A stretch of DNA of 64,000 bases from MFD00082-c5 sp963697995. GTDB taxonomy: Bacteria; Chlamydiota; Chlamydiia; Chlamydiales; JAJFMB01. A program made the translations under genes and the position numbers. The stretch is from the NCBI GenBank assembly GCA_963697995.1, contig OY969110.1, forward strand, positions 1,987,575 through 2,051,574, in the 5' to 3' direction. The notes under the pieces were generated by a model. It ran no database searches. It was not told the origin of the DNA and saw only the letters and a list, made by a program, of their open reading frames with translations. Positions within the stretch are counted from its first letter, which is position 1, and each line of letters starts with the position of its first letter. This document shows, in pieces, positions 1 to 8,657 of the stretch.

Positions 1-1129
1 CTTGCTTCAAATACTCAAAATGGCTAAATGGCTTCATCATCTGAACACCTAAGTGTTTTAGCCCTTCCGTTAACTCCTCGAACAAAAATTGTGCCTCTAG
101 GTGATGCATTCCAGCCTTCAACAAAGAGTCGCCATGAAGAGCGCACCAAAGGCCAATCGTCCCCAATTTGTCAAGCTCTCCTAAGGGAGTGTGCGCAAAG
201 TCTAGAGTTAACTCCTCAGGACTTAAATCGACGTCGAGAAACAAAACAAGTCCTGCAACCTCGTTCTCCATCACCTGAGCGCCCCAACCTGCCTCCTCAC
301 CGGCATAAAATCGCTCCCGGCAATGAAATCCCAAAATTTCGAAAAATCGAACCAATTTGTGAAAATAGCGTCTCGATGATCGAAACGTGTGGTGATCGTG
401 GTTTGCCCACCCCATCCCCAACCGGTCTTGCCTATTTTTCTGGAGTGTCCCCGCTGTGTTTCTCGATTGCCAGTAACGCCTCTCTTCCTCAAGCACTAAT
501 GTGGCCGCTAAATCCCGCCCCAATAGTCGAACCATCTCCTCCACGCACTCAAAGGTTCTTTCCCATAAGAGCTCATGGTCTGATAACGATCTTGGACGCG
601 TTTGCCACAACTCTTTAGCATATAAATAAGCTTCATAATACCCAGGATAGGCGCTTGTCACCTCACAAACCCTTTTACCTCTTCTTTCGATGATAAAAAG
701 GGTAAATCCGTTTTCGGTCCGAAGAGCTAATTGCCTATAACCCGTAAGAGGATCCCCTTCAATATCGCCTTCTAATCCTCTAACACTTAAAAAGTTAGCG
801 ATCTCATCCACTTTTACTGCAATCCCCTCGTGCCCAAAATTGATCACCTGAATTTTTGGAAGTTGCGCCCCGGGGTGGTAATATATCCGATCATTCACTC
901 CAGTAATTTCACACTCAAATCCTAAATCGTAGAGCTCTTTTTCGATGTGAGGAGTCTCTAAAATAGTCACATGATCGATCCAATCAAAAAGACGAGTACT
1001 TGAATGAGCGTGAAGCTCCTCTTCAAGAGAAGCAATAAAGGTGTTAGCTTTCTTCCCTTTTTCTAAAACATTTAAGATGAACTCTTCAGCCTTGGGTTGC
1101 CTTTGCCACTGAAATCTATTTTCCCTCAT
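1..1129 (-). CDS. Conserved protein of unknown function, VOC-like (3' part lies beyond the left edge)
   Basis: An open frame runs without a stop from an ATG at 1129 to the window edge (376 codons seen). The start overlaps the hldA stop in ATGA form, so the gene is probably translationally coupled to hldA and is the third gene of that operon. I do not recognise the family. Two stretches resemble vicinal-oxygen-chelate modules: an early FDWIDHVTILE, and near residue 240 a WANHDHHTFRSSRRYF segment followed by LGFHCRERFYAGEEAGWG and VLFLDVDL. The histidines could bind a metal. An antisense frame on the plus strand at 28-618 is a shadow of this gene. The VOC reading is inference; that the frame is coding is much firmer. 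Confidence 0.75.
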   Translation of the reverse strand, partial: MRENRFQWQRQPKAEEFILNVLEKGKKANTFIASLEEELHAHSSTRLFDWIDHVTILETPHIEKELYDLGFECEITGVNDRIYYHPGAQLPKIQVINFGHEGIAVKVDEIANFLSVRGLEGDIEGDPLTGYRQLALRTENGFTLFIIERRGKRVCEVTSAYPGYYEAYLYAKELWQTRPRSLSDHELLWERTFECVEEMVRLLGRDLAATLVLEEERRYWQSRNTAGTLQKNRQDRLGMGWANHDHHTFRSSRRYFHKLVRFFEILGFHCRERFYAGEEAGWGAQVMENEVAGLVLFLDVDLSPEELTLDFAHTPLGELDKLGTIGLWCALHGDSLLKAGMHHLEAQFLFEELTEGLKHLGVQMMKPFSHFEYLKQ

Positions 1130-2064
1130 ACCAAAACTCCTCCCTTAAGATTCATTCGCTCTTCAATCTCATCATTTGTGACTGTTGCGCAGCCCAAGCG
1201 CTCTATCACAAGACTTGCAGCTGCATTACTTCTCATAACGGCCTCTTCAATAGAAAGCCCCTTTAAAAAGCTTGCTGCAAGGGTTGCAAGGACCGTGTCT
1301 CCAGCTCCCGTTACATCCCTTACCTGATGGGCCACAACAGGAAAATCTTGCCGACCCCCCTCTTTGAAAAAAAGCGAAATCCCCTTATCTGACCGAGTGA
1401 TCATCAAAATATCCATATTCACTTGTTTAAATAACAGATCAGCCACTTTTTCAAGAGCAGATCCCCTATCAAGTCCTGCAGCCTCGTACGCTTCCCCCTC
1501 ATTCGGCTTAATAATCGTCGATCCCGAATAAAGAGTAAAATCTCGACCTTTGGGATCAGAAATCACAGGGATTGAGCGCTCTTTGGCCTCTTTAATCAAT
1601 TGTTGCAAAAGAGAGGGAGACAAAAATCCTTTGCCATAATCGGAAATGGCCAAAACACCCACGTCGAAAAAAAGCTCATCAAAACAAACTCCGTTGCTAA
1701 GATAGGGGGTGATTTTTTCATAGTCAATCCGAACAATTTGCTGGTAACCGGCTATAATTCTGTGCTTAACAGCCGTTTTATACCCTTTATGAGAAAAGAG
1801 GGCTGCTGTTTCGATAGACTCATTTTGAAGAGTGCCTCTTAAAATCTCTCCCTTCTCATCATCTCCAACCCGTCCAAAAGCTTTTACTCGGACTCCTTGT
1901 GTCTTTAAGTTAAGACACACGTTTCCAGCTCCCCCCGCCTTAAATTCCTCTCTTTCGACCAAAACAACAGGAACCGGAGCCTCCGGAGACAAACGGCTAG
2001 CCTTTCCTATGGTGTAAGCATCTAAAAAAAAATCACCGGCTACCAATACTTTTTTGATTACCAT
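1126..2064 (-). CDS. hldA: D-glycero-beta-D-manno-heptose-7-phosphate kinase (RfaE domain I type)
   Basis: PfkB/ribokinase-fold kinase that phosphorylates heptose-7-phosphate at position 1 in ADP-heptose synthesis for LPS. The N terminus shows the VLVAGDFFLD start, then the AGGAGNV sugar-binding motif, and near residue 255 the DVTGAGDTVLA anion-hole and catalytic Asp motif. At 312 residues it matches only the kinase half of bifunctional HldE, so a separate adenylyltransferase (HldC type) must be encoded elsewhere. The ATG overlaps the end of hldD by seven bases (ATGGTAA), and its own stop overlaps the next start, giving a tight hldD-hldA-unknown operon. A heptose pathway is not present in Chlamydia itself. 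Confidence 0.9.
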   Translation of the reverse strand: MVIKKVLVAGDFFLDAYTIGKASRLSPEAPVPVVLVEREEFKAGGAGNVCLNLKTQGVRVKAFGRVGDDEKGEILRGTLQNESIETAALFSHKGYKTAVKHRIIAGYQQIVRIDYEKITPYLSNGVCFDELFFDVGVLAISDYGKGFLSPSLLQQLIKEAKERSIPVISDPKGRDFTLYSGSTIIKPNEGEAYEAAGLDRGSALEKVADLLFKQVNMDILMITRSDKGISLFFKEGGRQDFPVVAHQVRDVTGAGDTVLATLAASFLKGLSIEEAVMRSNAAASLVIERLGCATVTNDEIEERMNLKGGVLV

Positions 2065-3023
2065 CGCCTATCCTGAAGTAAATAATCCAAAACATACTCC
2101 TCTACCGCTTCATCAATCCCTCGACACAACGCCTCATCTGATAAAGTCGCTCTTGTCTTTAACATATCAGCACAGGTGTAATTTTGATACTTTCCTTTTA
2201 AATCTTTTGGCATATCGATGTATTTGATGTTTTCAGGTTTTTTAAGCGCTTTAAAAATCGCTTTAGCAAGCTGATTCCACTCACAAGGCTCTCCTCTTCC
2301 CACATTAAAAAGACCCATCGCTTGGTTGTTTAAAAAAGCACAAGTGATCCGGGCTGCATCTTTAACATAGATAAAATCTCTTAGCTGCCCCCCATCGGGG
2401 TACTGTTTATCAGAGGATGCAAACAATCTAATCTCTCCCTCATTTAGCGCCTGGGGAAGGACGTGGAGAAGAGCCGATGCCATCCTTCCTTTATGGTATT
2501 CGTTTGGACCAAAAACATTAAAATATTTGAGGCCGACAACTTTATTTAAATACCCCTCTTTTTCTAGCCAAAGATCAAAAAGATGTTTAGAAAAGCCGTA
2601 CATATTAAGCGGTTTAAATTGATCTAATGGGGATCTATCAGAAAACCCCTCTTCTCCACTCCCATAAGTGGCAGCAGATGAAGCGTAAATAAACCTGTGA
2701 TCATTCTTTAGAGCATAAAGAGCAAGTCTTTGGCTAAAGCGGTAGTTATTCTCTAAAATATAATCAGCGTCAGTCTCAACGGTGCTACTACACGCCCCTA
2801 AATGAATAAAAGCTGAGATTTCCTTTTGTTTTCCTTCAAGCCAATCAAAGATTTTATGGCGAGAAACAATCTCTTTAAATCGTTTACCCACCAAATTTTT
2901 CCATTTTTCCCCTTGCCTTAAGTCATCGACAATCACAATATCGTCAAACCCTAAATCGTTTAAAACTCTTATACAACCAGAACCAATAAACCCAGCTCCC
3001 CCCGTAATCACCACTCTCTTCAT
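2058..3023 (-). CDS. hldD: ADP-L-glycero-D-manno-heptose 6-epimerase
   Basis: Short-chain dehydrogenase-fold epimerase that converts ADP-D,D-heptose to ADP-L,D-heptose for the LPS inner core. It starts with MKRVVITGGAGFIGSG (NADP-binding GGxGxxG), followed by LGACSSTVETD, SSAATYG, the catalytic YGFSK (YxxxK) and YFNVFGPNEYHKG, all characteristic of HldD. The frame extends 11 codons upstream to an ATG at 3056. I prefer 3023 because known HldD proteins begin at the dinucleotide-binding strand, but neither start has a good ribosome-binding site. It is first in the minus-strand hldD-hldA-unknown operon. Confidence 0.92.
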   Translation of the reverse strand: MKRVVITGGAGFIGSGCIRVLNDLGFDDIVIVDDLRQGEKWKNLVGKRFKEIVSRHKIFDWLEGKQKEISAFIHLGACSSTVETDADYILENNYRFSQRLALYALKNDHRFIYASSAATYGSGEEGFSDRSPLDQFKPLNMYGFSKHLFDLWLEKEGYLNKVVGLKYFNVFGPNEYHKGRMASALLHVLPQALNEGEIRLFASSDKQYPDGGQLRDFIYVKDAARITCAFLNNQAMGLFNVGRGEPCEWNQLAKAIFKALKKPENIKYIDMPKDLKGKYQNYTCADMLKTRATLSDEALCRGIDEAVEEYVLDYLLQDRRW

Positions 3024-3178
3024 CTTCAAAAAACACCCATTTTCCTTGGGCCCCATTATGGAGAATCTTTCTTTTTGAATTCAATGATCATCTTACTTTG
3101 TTCTACTCGGCAACTCTTAAATCTTATTGACTTTTAAATAAAGTTACTTTAAAATTGATATTTAAAAAGAAGGTTTTA

Positions 3179-3823
3179 ATGAGAAAGATTATTGTTTTTG
3201 TATTAATTTCTTTACTAACTATTAATCTTGATGCCAAGGGAGTACAACCCCAAGTAAGAGATCGTTTTTCTTCTCATCCGAGAGAGCTTGGTGGTGCAGT
3301 CGAGAAACTTTATCAGCTTCCTGAATTTCATTCCCTAGTCAAATCGGTGCAAAAAGAGGGGAATATTAGAGTCACATTTGAATCGGTATACGATGGGGAT
3401 TTTGATGGTTTTTGGGACTCTCACTCTAGAACGATTATTGTGAATGCGAATCGATTCCGCTCAGAGGGAAAAGCTTTGGTTACTATTCTTTTTGAGCTTC
3501 ATAATGCCAAGTCTAACGCTCATTTCAAGCATTTAATTGAACTTGCCCAAAAGGGAGAGCTCACAAAAGATGAGTACGTCTTAGCTGTTGAAAAAATGGA
3601 ATATGAAAACTGCCAAATGACTTGTGCTCTTTTAGAAAAAGGAAGAGCCCTTGGAATTTTCCCTAAAGATGCTGTCTGGAATATCGCAAAAACATTTGAA
3701 GAGCACTACCGTATACAACTCAAAACGGGGCACTCGCAATGGATAGCAAGAGCGTATGATCATTTTAATCCTAGGATGAGTCACATTCCTTTCAAAGGGG
3801 AAATGCCGGCTCTGGTTCAGTAA
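3179..3823 (+). CDS. Exported protein, possible metallopeptidase-like domain
   Basis: Unrecognised 214-residue protein. The ATG at 3179 follows AAGAAGG and opens a clear signal peptide (MRKIIVFVLISLLTINLDA). The frame also extends to a TTG at 3155, which I reject because it lacks a ribosome-binding site. The mature part contains TIIVNANRF and then TILFELHNAKSN, reminiscent of the degenerate HExxH-like 'ELxNA' helix of some effector-type putative peptidases, followed by YVLAVEKMEYENCQ. The peptidase idea is inference only. It stands alone between the divergent heptose operon and the glycosyltransferase cluster. Confidence 0.7.
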   Translation: MRKIIVFVLISLLTINLDAKGVQPQVRDRFSSHPRELGGAVEKLYQLPEFHSLVKSVQKEGNIRVTFESVYDGDFDGFWDSHSRTIIVNANRFRSEGKALVTILFELHNAKSNAHFKHLIELAQKGELTKDEYVLAVEKMEYENCQMTCALLEKGRALGIFPKDAVWNIAKTFEEHYRIQLKTGHSQWIARAYDHFNPRMSHIPFKGEMPALVQ

Positions 3824-4273
3824 TTACTCGGCCCTGAAAAAGTCCTCTCCAATAAAAAGTGTCCCTTTGGACAAAAAATGCGTATTACTCCCCACCAAAC
3901 CCCTCAAGGGGGGGAAGCGTCGCTCACCGCTTTTTTTGTTGCAAAAGGATCACTTTTTCTTTGGAGAGTGCCTGTTCCATTCGCGAAATTTTTAAGCTTT
4001 TCTCATTGCCATATAAATAAACCTTGCAAAATAGGCTATGTCTCTCTTCCTCGTTAACTGCAAATTTTTCTCAAGGAACCCTTACTTTTTCAGGGTCGAC
4101 TATCTAATTAAAAATATAGTAATCGCTTTTTCGCTTCTCTCACTAAAGACAAAAAGAACCAGTATAGAAACCTTATCTTTGGGTCTTTGCATCTTGAGCG
4201 ATCGAAGCAAAAAGGTGTTTAAATTCTAAAATGATAAAATTTATTTCTTTCTTCCATTCGGTTTTTCGTTAAC
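3824..4273. other. Gene-free stretch of 450 bases
   Basis: I see no supported gene. The frame of the preceding gene stays open past its TAA to a stop at about 4056, reading GPEKVLSNKK and a low-complexity tail; this could be an eroded extension or chance. A 63-codon frame at 4038 has no ribosome-binding site or recognisable content. An imperfect inverted repeat lies between AAGTCCTCTCCAATAAAAAGTG-like sequence at about 3840 and its partner at about 3950-3975. Confidence 0.5.
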
Positions 4274-4574
4274 GGGTATTTTGCAAATATTTTCCTAATT
4301 AGACACCATTGAGATGGGCCCTACCCCTTTAAAAAGAGAGATGCCCACCCAAGCCCTTTCATTAAACCTCAACAGCTTTAGTATTGCATGATGATGCGAG
4401 GATTGACGTAGAATTCTCCAAAATGGGTATTTTGCAAATATTTTCCAAATTAGACACCATTGAGATGGGCCCTACCCCTTTAAAAAGAGAGATGCCCACC
4501 CAAGCCCTTTCATTAAACCTCAACAGCTTTAGTATTGCATGATGATGCGAGGATTGACGTAGAATTCTCCAAAA
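4274..4574. repeat. Tandem duplication of a gene 3' end (two 150-bp copies)
   Basis: Two almost identical copies, 4274-4423 and 4425-4574 (period 151). The only difference I saw is CCTAATT versus CCAAATT. The second copy contains the last 15 or so codons and stop of the minus-strand glycosyltransferase at 4529-5485 plus its downstream flank. The first copy is therefore a detached echo of the gene's 3' end lying beyond it. Confidence 0.93.
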
Positions 4575-5485
4575 CCTTGAAGAGCCATTGAAGCATGGAA
4601 AGGAACATGCTCGCAGCAGACAACAGGTAAGTACCTCTTAGGGCTCTCCCATGGGGTGTTGTGACGAAATACAACTGGGAATAATTCTGAATCTAAACTA
4701 AAACGGTTCAAAGAACAATACATACTGAGCTGCAAATTATTCTTAGGTAATTCCATAATGATTTTATCATAATACATTCTCAAATCCTCAGTAACTACAC
4801 CAGAATATGAAGCTGCTTTAATACTATTCATCTTATAAATTCCAAGACCTCCAAAAGCTGAGAACACCTTATGCCAGGGATCTTTAGCCCTAAAAAAATC
4901 AACTAAATAGCGACCTTTTACTTGAGACCAAAACATCTGTCCTATCAACTCAGGTCCAAAAGGATATTTCAAATCTCTGTAGGCATACACATCGTGGTAG
5001 GCCCCCTTTGGTTGAATCCCGTTTGCCGACACGGCATCCCAGGGAATGTCACTTTCAATGGTTTTACAAATTTCATTCACCGACCACTTATTTCTAAAAT
5101 CGAGGTCTGCCATCAATAAATACTCAAATTCCTGAAACTTCTCATCCCGAGCTTCAAGTAAAACCCTGTTTCTCGCGTAAGCAATCCTCTCAGGACGCGT
5201 ACGAGCAAGTTCCGGAGGAGTCAAATTCTCCGAAATAAACGTGACTTTCGGATTCTCTTTTGCCCATTCGGCAAAAATACGTGATGTTTGATCTGTTGAA
5301 TTGTTTTCGTAAATTATCACATGATAATCGGCAAAAAAAGTGCCCAAAAGCTCCATGTTCTCTATAGTGATCTCACAAGCAGGTTCAACGTTTCTACAAA
5401 CACCACAAATTAGAATCTTTTTTTCATAAGTGCTTACACCAAAGAGCGCTGCATGAATAAAACAAAAAAGAAAAACAGATCTCAT
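4529..5485 (-). CDS. Exported CAP59/GT69-like glycosyltransferase
   Basis: A 318-residue protein resembling alpha-mannosyltransferases of the fungal CAP59/CMT1 (GT69) type. It shows VIIYENNSTD, then RNRVLLEA, a MADLDF metal-binding DxD-type motif, AFGGLGIY and a C-terminal CCEHVPFHASM. It begins with a signal-peptide-like segment (MRSVFLFCFIHAALFG) before the conserved KKILICGVCRN strand. The ATG at 5485 has GGAG nine bases upstream; the longer TTG start is unlikely. A second copy, frameshifted, lies at 8630-9536. It is last in a minus-strand run of sugar enzymes. The family is inferred from motifs; the substrate is unknown. Confidence 0.82.
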   Translation of the reverse strand: MRSVFLFCFIHAALFGVSTYEKKILICGVCRNVEPACEITIENMELLGTFFADYHVIIYENNSTDQTSRIFAEWAKENPKVTFISENLTPPELARTRPERIAYARNRVLLEARDEKFQEFEYLLMADLDFRNKWSVNEICKTIESDIPWDAVSANGIQPKGAYHDVYAYRDLKYPFGPELIGQMFWSQVKGRYLVDFFRAKDPWHKVFSAFGGLGIYKMNSIKAASYSGVVTEDLRMYYDKIIMELPKNNLQLSMYCSLNRFSLDSELFPVVFRHNTPWESPKRYLPVVCCEHVPFHASMALQGFGEFYVNPRIIMQY

Positions 5486-5500
5486 ACCTAAAGTCTCCAA

Positions 5501-6532
5501 CTAATTTGATACCAATTTAATTTTATTCATCCAGTAACGATGAGTCAGTCGTTCTCTATAAGAAGGATTTGTAAAGGCATCCCCATACTCATTCAACCAC
5601 TTTTTCATATTCTCTTCGTTAATCTCATTCCAATCTTGTACAATAACAACCGGAAGCCCTTCGTACAATCGATCTAAGGGGGACGTTTTCACAATCACAA
5701 TACACCCCAAAACTAAATCTTCCCATGTTCTGTGACAATCTAAACCATTTCCATGAGGACTAACAGAAAAAGCATACTCCCCTTTTTTTTCCCAAAGATC
5801 CTGCCTTGGCATATGAGATGTGGCATAATCAATCATTCCTGAGGAAATAATCTTCCTGAAAATAGAAGAGCGATCCTCACCAAATTGTTTAAACCTCTTA
5901 AACGTTCCATGCATAGAATCGTTTAACTGAAAATCAACATAAGCTGCAAGCTTTCTTTCGTCAGTAGGCTTAAGATGAGACAACAACCTTTTCAAACCCT
6001 CCTCTTGCTTCTGCGGGGATTCCTTGTCACCCCAGAAACATTTTGGTTTAAAGGCCAACGAGTGAAAATCAATCCCAATCGGAATACCAGTTACTTTATC
6101 TGAATCTCCTGAATAGTCGCAGTTTTGAGCAAAGACGTGGAGAATGTTTTCATTTGAAAGAAATTTCTTAACGTTAAAACCATTTTTTACGTAGTCTGAA
6201 GGGAATGAGGAATCTCCACCATTGATGACGACGACGATAGGAGTCTTTAGATGAGGTAAAACCTCTTTATAAAATCTCACCAACAACGAATGATGAACCC
6301 AAACGCGATCGCCCGGGTTTAATTCTTGAATTTTCATTTTAAAAAATGAAAATTCGACTTTTTCACCATTACTAAAATAGAGATGCGGGTTTAGATCGCA
6401 ACCTACTTTACAGCAAGACGCAAGTCGCAAATTCCAAATGAATTCAGTGCTCCCCCATAAGGTAACTCCAAAGAGCATTTGGTTAGAAGACACTATTAGT
6501 AAAAGCAAAATCGAACGGATTAAACAAGCCAC
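5501..6532 (-). CDS. Exported exostosin/GT47-like glycosyltransferase
   Basis: A 343-residue protein with a hydrophobic signal-like N terminus (MACLIRSILLLLIVSSNQML). The C-terminal half has the exostosin-like block FSVSPHGNGLDCHRTWEDL, followed by GCIVIVKTSPLDRLYEGLP and VIVQDWNEI, which forms the nucleotide-sugar site in GT-B exostosin-type enzymes. The start appears to be GTG at 6532 with AGGA upstream. The stop is close to the next gene's start, so it is probably co-transcribed with the GT69-like gene. The acceptor is unknown. Confidence 0.75.
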   Translation of the reverse strand: MACLIRSILLLLIVSSNQMLFGVTLWGSTEFIWNLRLASCCKVGCDLNPHLYFSNGEKVEFSFFKMKIQELNPGDRVWVHHSLLVRFYKEVLPHLKTPIVVVINGGDSSFPSDYVKNGFNVKKFLSNENILHVFAQNCDYSGDSDKVTGIPIGIDFHSLAFKPKCFWGDKESPQKQEEGLKRLLSHLKPTDERKLAAYVDFQLNDSMHGTFKRFKQFGEDRSSIFRKIISSGMIDYATSHMPRQDLWEKKGEYAFSVSPHGNGLDCHRTWEDLVLGCIVIVKTSPLDRLYEGLPVVIVQDWNEINEENMKKWLNEYGDAFTNPSYRERLTHRYWMNKIKLVSN

Positions 6533-6565
6533 TTAAAAACATTCCTAAATGGAGAAAAGACGATT

Positions 6566-7603
6566 TTACCAAACTCCTTCTTTTGGGTCAACGGTTACAA
6601 GACTTTTATAAAGTTTTTCTTTATCTAACTCCATAATCTTAATACACCCATCATTTTCTCCATACGAAACGACAATCCGATTCCCCTCGACAACAAGTCC
6701 ACAAGGGAATACAACCAAAGAATCAGTTAAGGGTGTCTTTGGGGAAGTAAAAAAATTGGGATGAGAAAATGCTGATTGAGAAATGCTTTTTAAATGAAAA
6801 GGGGGTTTAGATTCAAAAGTTAAAGCGCCGACATAGTAGGCACGAAGCTCTTGATAACCTCCTGATAAGCTCGAAATTTCAACCCTTGAACTATGAAAAA
6901 AAGTCAAATAATGATCTTCTATTAAAACAGCAGGTGTCCCTCCCCGAAGGGTCCCATAACGCCAGGGTAGAGACACACAAGAGGTCGACCGCCTTGCACA
7001 CCCTCCATTTTGCAAAGAAACCTCCAACACAACATGAGGGTCCAACCGATAAGAAACATACAATTTTCCTTTGTAACAGAAAGGAACCCAATTTTTCTCC
7101 CAATTTCTTCTAATGGGTGCTTTAAGAGGTAAAGGTTGAGAGACTTGAAAGCGCTCTTCCCGTTCGAAAACCTCTGTTAAATACATCCCCGACCCGACGC
7201 AGGAATGGGCAGCTCCTGGGGGTGGCGAAGTGTACAAGAGGTAAAGAGTTTCATTAACCCAAACGAGCCTCGGATCTTGAGCTCTGTTTCCAAGCTTCGG
7301 AAGTAGCTGTGGTTTACTTATTTGGCAAAACGACTCATCTAAATGAACCAAGCCTATCATTTGAGTGTAATGAGGTAAATTCTCAGGAGCTGCGACAGGG
7401 ATTTTATAAGAATCTGTTCGAAAAGCCATTAAAAACCCCTCTTTATACCGAACAAGAGAAGCATTATAAGCCCCAGGAAATTCCGCGATAGTCACCCTAT
7501 GTATCTTACAAAAAAAATCATCCCTTGCATTAAAAAAGGAACAGAAAAGAAAACAAGAATAAAATGTAAAAAGAAAAGTCAACCTAATAAACATGAAATT
7601 CAT
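6566..7603 (-). CDS. Exported GH130-like beta-propeller enzyme
   Basis: About 345 residues. The motifs fit the five-bladed propeller of GH130 mannoside phosphorylases and their relatives: FPGAYNASLVRYKEGFLMAFR, AQDPRLVWVNETLYLLYT, RNWEKNWVPF and LRGGTPAVL. A strongly hydrophobic N terminus ending in FFNA precedes the domain. The gene overlaps the 3' end of the GT32-like gene. The start could be the ATG at 7603 or at 7594, and neither has a good ribosome-binding site. GH130 members cleave or build beta-mannosides with phosphate, so this one could trim or extend mannose-containing glycans; the activity is inferred. Confidence 0.72.
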   Translation of the reverse strand: MNFMFIRLTFLFTFYSCFLFCSFFNARDDFFCKIHRVTIAEFPGAYNASLVRYKEGFLMAFRTDSYKIPVAAPENLPHYTQMIGLVHLDESFCQISKPQLLPKLGNRAQDPRLVWVNETLYLLYTSPPPGAAHSCVGSGMYLTEVFEREERFQVSQPLPLKAPIRRNWEKNWVPFCYKGKLYVSYRLDPHVVLEVSLQNGGCARRSTSCVSLPWRYGTLRGGTPAVLIEDHYLTFFHSSRVEISSLSGGYQELRAYYVGALTFESKPPFHLKSISQSAFSHPNFFTSPKTPLTDSLVVFPCGLVVEGNRIVVSYGENDGCIKIMELDKEKLYKSLVTVDPKEGVW

Positions 7604-8333
7604 GCAAGTATTTACAAGGAACAGTATTAAAACAACCATTTATGACTTTATTCAAAAGGAAGGGTCCTGTCATAAACATAGGATCGAGACTTTGCTTCTT
7701 CCTTTGCCAATGAATCGCATTTTTATAAACTTGATCAACAAGAGATAGAATGACAGGATGTTCAGGGGAGGCTATGATAAAACTATTTCCAACAAATATC
7801 GCTGTTGTCCCGACATTTCGCCCATCGTGCTCAGTCATAAGAGTCAATCCTTGAAAACTAACGATTTTCTGCAAATCGACAAATCCTTGATCATCAGTTG
7901 GAGGAGAGAGGTCACAATCGACATAGACGCCCCCAAAAGTCTTTAACAATTCGTATCTCAACACATCTGAGGCGGAACAATAAATAGCTTTAGATCTTAA
8001 AAAAACCATCAAAGTGTAGTTTCTAGGGAGCATAAACGATTTGAAAAATAAGTCATCTTTTTCACTCCAAAGGGTGTATTGATATCCGAATTTGGCCGAG
8101 TACTCTTGCCAGGCTGACGTTTTTTTTTCATCGAGGCGCGACTTATCTCCAAACCATATCTGATGGATCACTTTAGGAGCCTCTTTTAAAAAATACCCCT
8201 CCTGATTCTTATTTGATTGAGGTGCAATGACCGCTTGAGTACACAACATGGAATCGCAACGAGTATCGTATACAGGCAAAAAACTAGCAAAAGCTAAAGC
8301 CCTAAAACCTAAAAACCAAACGAAGTGTCTCAC
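7584..8333 (-). CDS. Exported GT32-like (OCH1-type) glycosyltransferase
   Basis: A 249-residue protein with the Gly_transf_sug layout: PKVIHQIWFGD, then SASDVLRYELLKTFGGVYVD leading into the CDLSP metal site, and MTGPFLL near the C terminus. The N terminus (MRHFVWFLGFRALAFASF) looks like a signal peptide. GTG at 8333 is the likely start, with GAGG seven bases upstream. The promoter-side flank is occupied by two degenerate tandem copies of this gene's own 5' end. Relatives transfer mannose or other hexoses to glycans; the donor here is unknown. Confidence 0.82.
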   Translation of the reverse strand: MRHFVWFLGFRALAFASFLPVYDTRCDSMLCTQAVIAPQSNKNQEGYFLKEAPKVIHQIWFGDKSRLDEKKTSAWQEYSAKFGYQYTLWSEKDDLFFKSFMLPRNYTLMVFLRSKAIYCSASDVLRYELLKTFGGVYVDCDLSPPTDDQGFVDLQKIVSFQGLTLMTEHDGRNVGTTAIFVGNSFIIASPEHPVILSLVDQVYKNAIHWQRKKQSLDPMFMTGPFLLNKVINGCFNTVPCKYLHEFHVY

Positions 8334-8657
8334 CTCAATACCTCATGATCGTTTTTGGACTCAATTTAAAAAATGACCGCTTGAGTATAATACACGGAAT
8401 CGCAACGAGTATCATAAACAGGCAAAAAACTAGCGAAGGCTAAAGCCCTAAAACCTAAAAACCAAACGAAGTCTCTCACCTCAATACCTCATGATCATTT
8501 TTGGATTCACTTTAAAAAATGACCGCTTGAGCACAACAAACGGAATCCAAACGTGCATCGTAAACAGGCAAAAAACTAGCAAAAGCTAAAGCCCTAAAGC
8601 ATAAAAAAAAATAAAAGAGATATTTCAACTCAATACCTCATGATCATTTTTGGATTC
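8226..8657. repeat. Gene-junction triplication (146-bp period)
   Basis: AATGACCGCTTGAG begins at 8226, 8372 and 8518, giving two exact 146-bp steps. Each unit carries the 5' end of the GT32-like gene joined to the last codons (MIMRY plus stop) of the GT69-like gene. The first copy is the living 5' end of the GT32-like gene, the last merges into the living 3' end of the GT69-like gene, and the middle is an intergenic relic with point changes. The ancestral junction was evidently TGA-G-GTG, with the two genes almost touching. Confidence 0.92.

Noticed and set aside
28..618. 196-codon open frame on the plus strand
   Set aside because: It is antisense to the long minus-strand frame 1-1129, has no recognisable domain or ribosome-binding site, and is Pro/Ser-rich, as shadow frames often are.
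4038..4229. 63-codon open frame in the gene-free stretch
   Set aside because: No ribosome-binding site, no match to any pattern I know, and composition like its non-coding surroundings.
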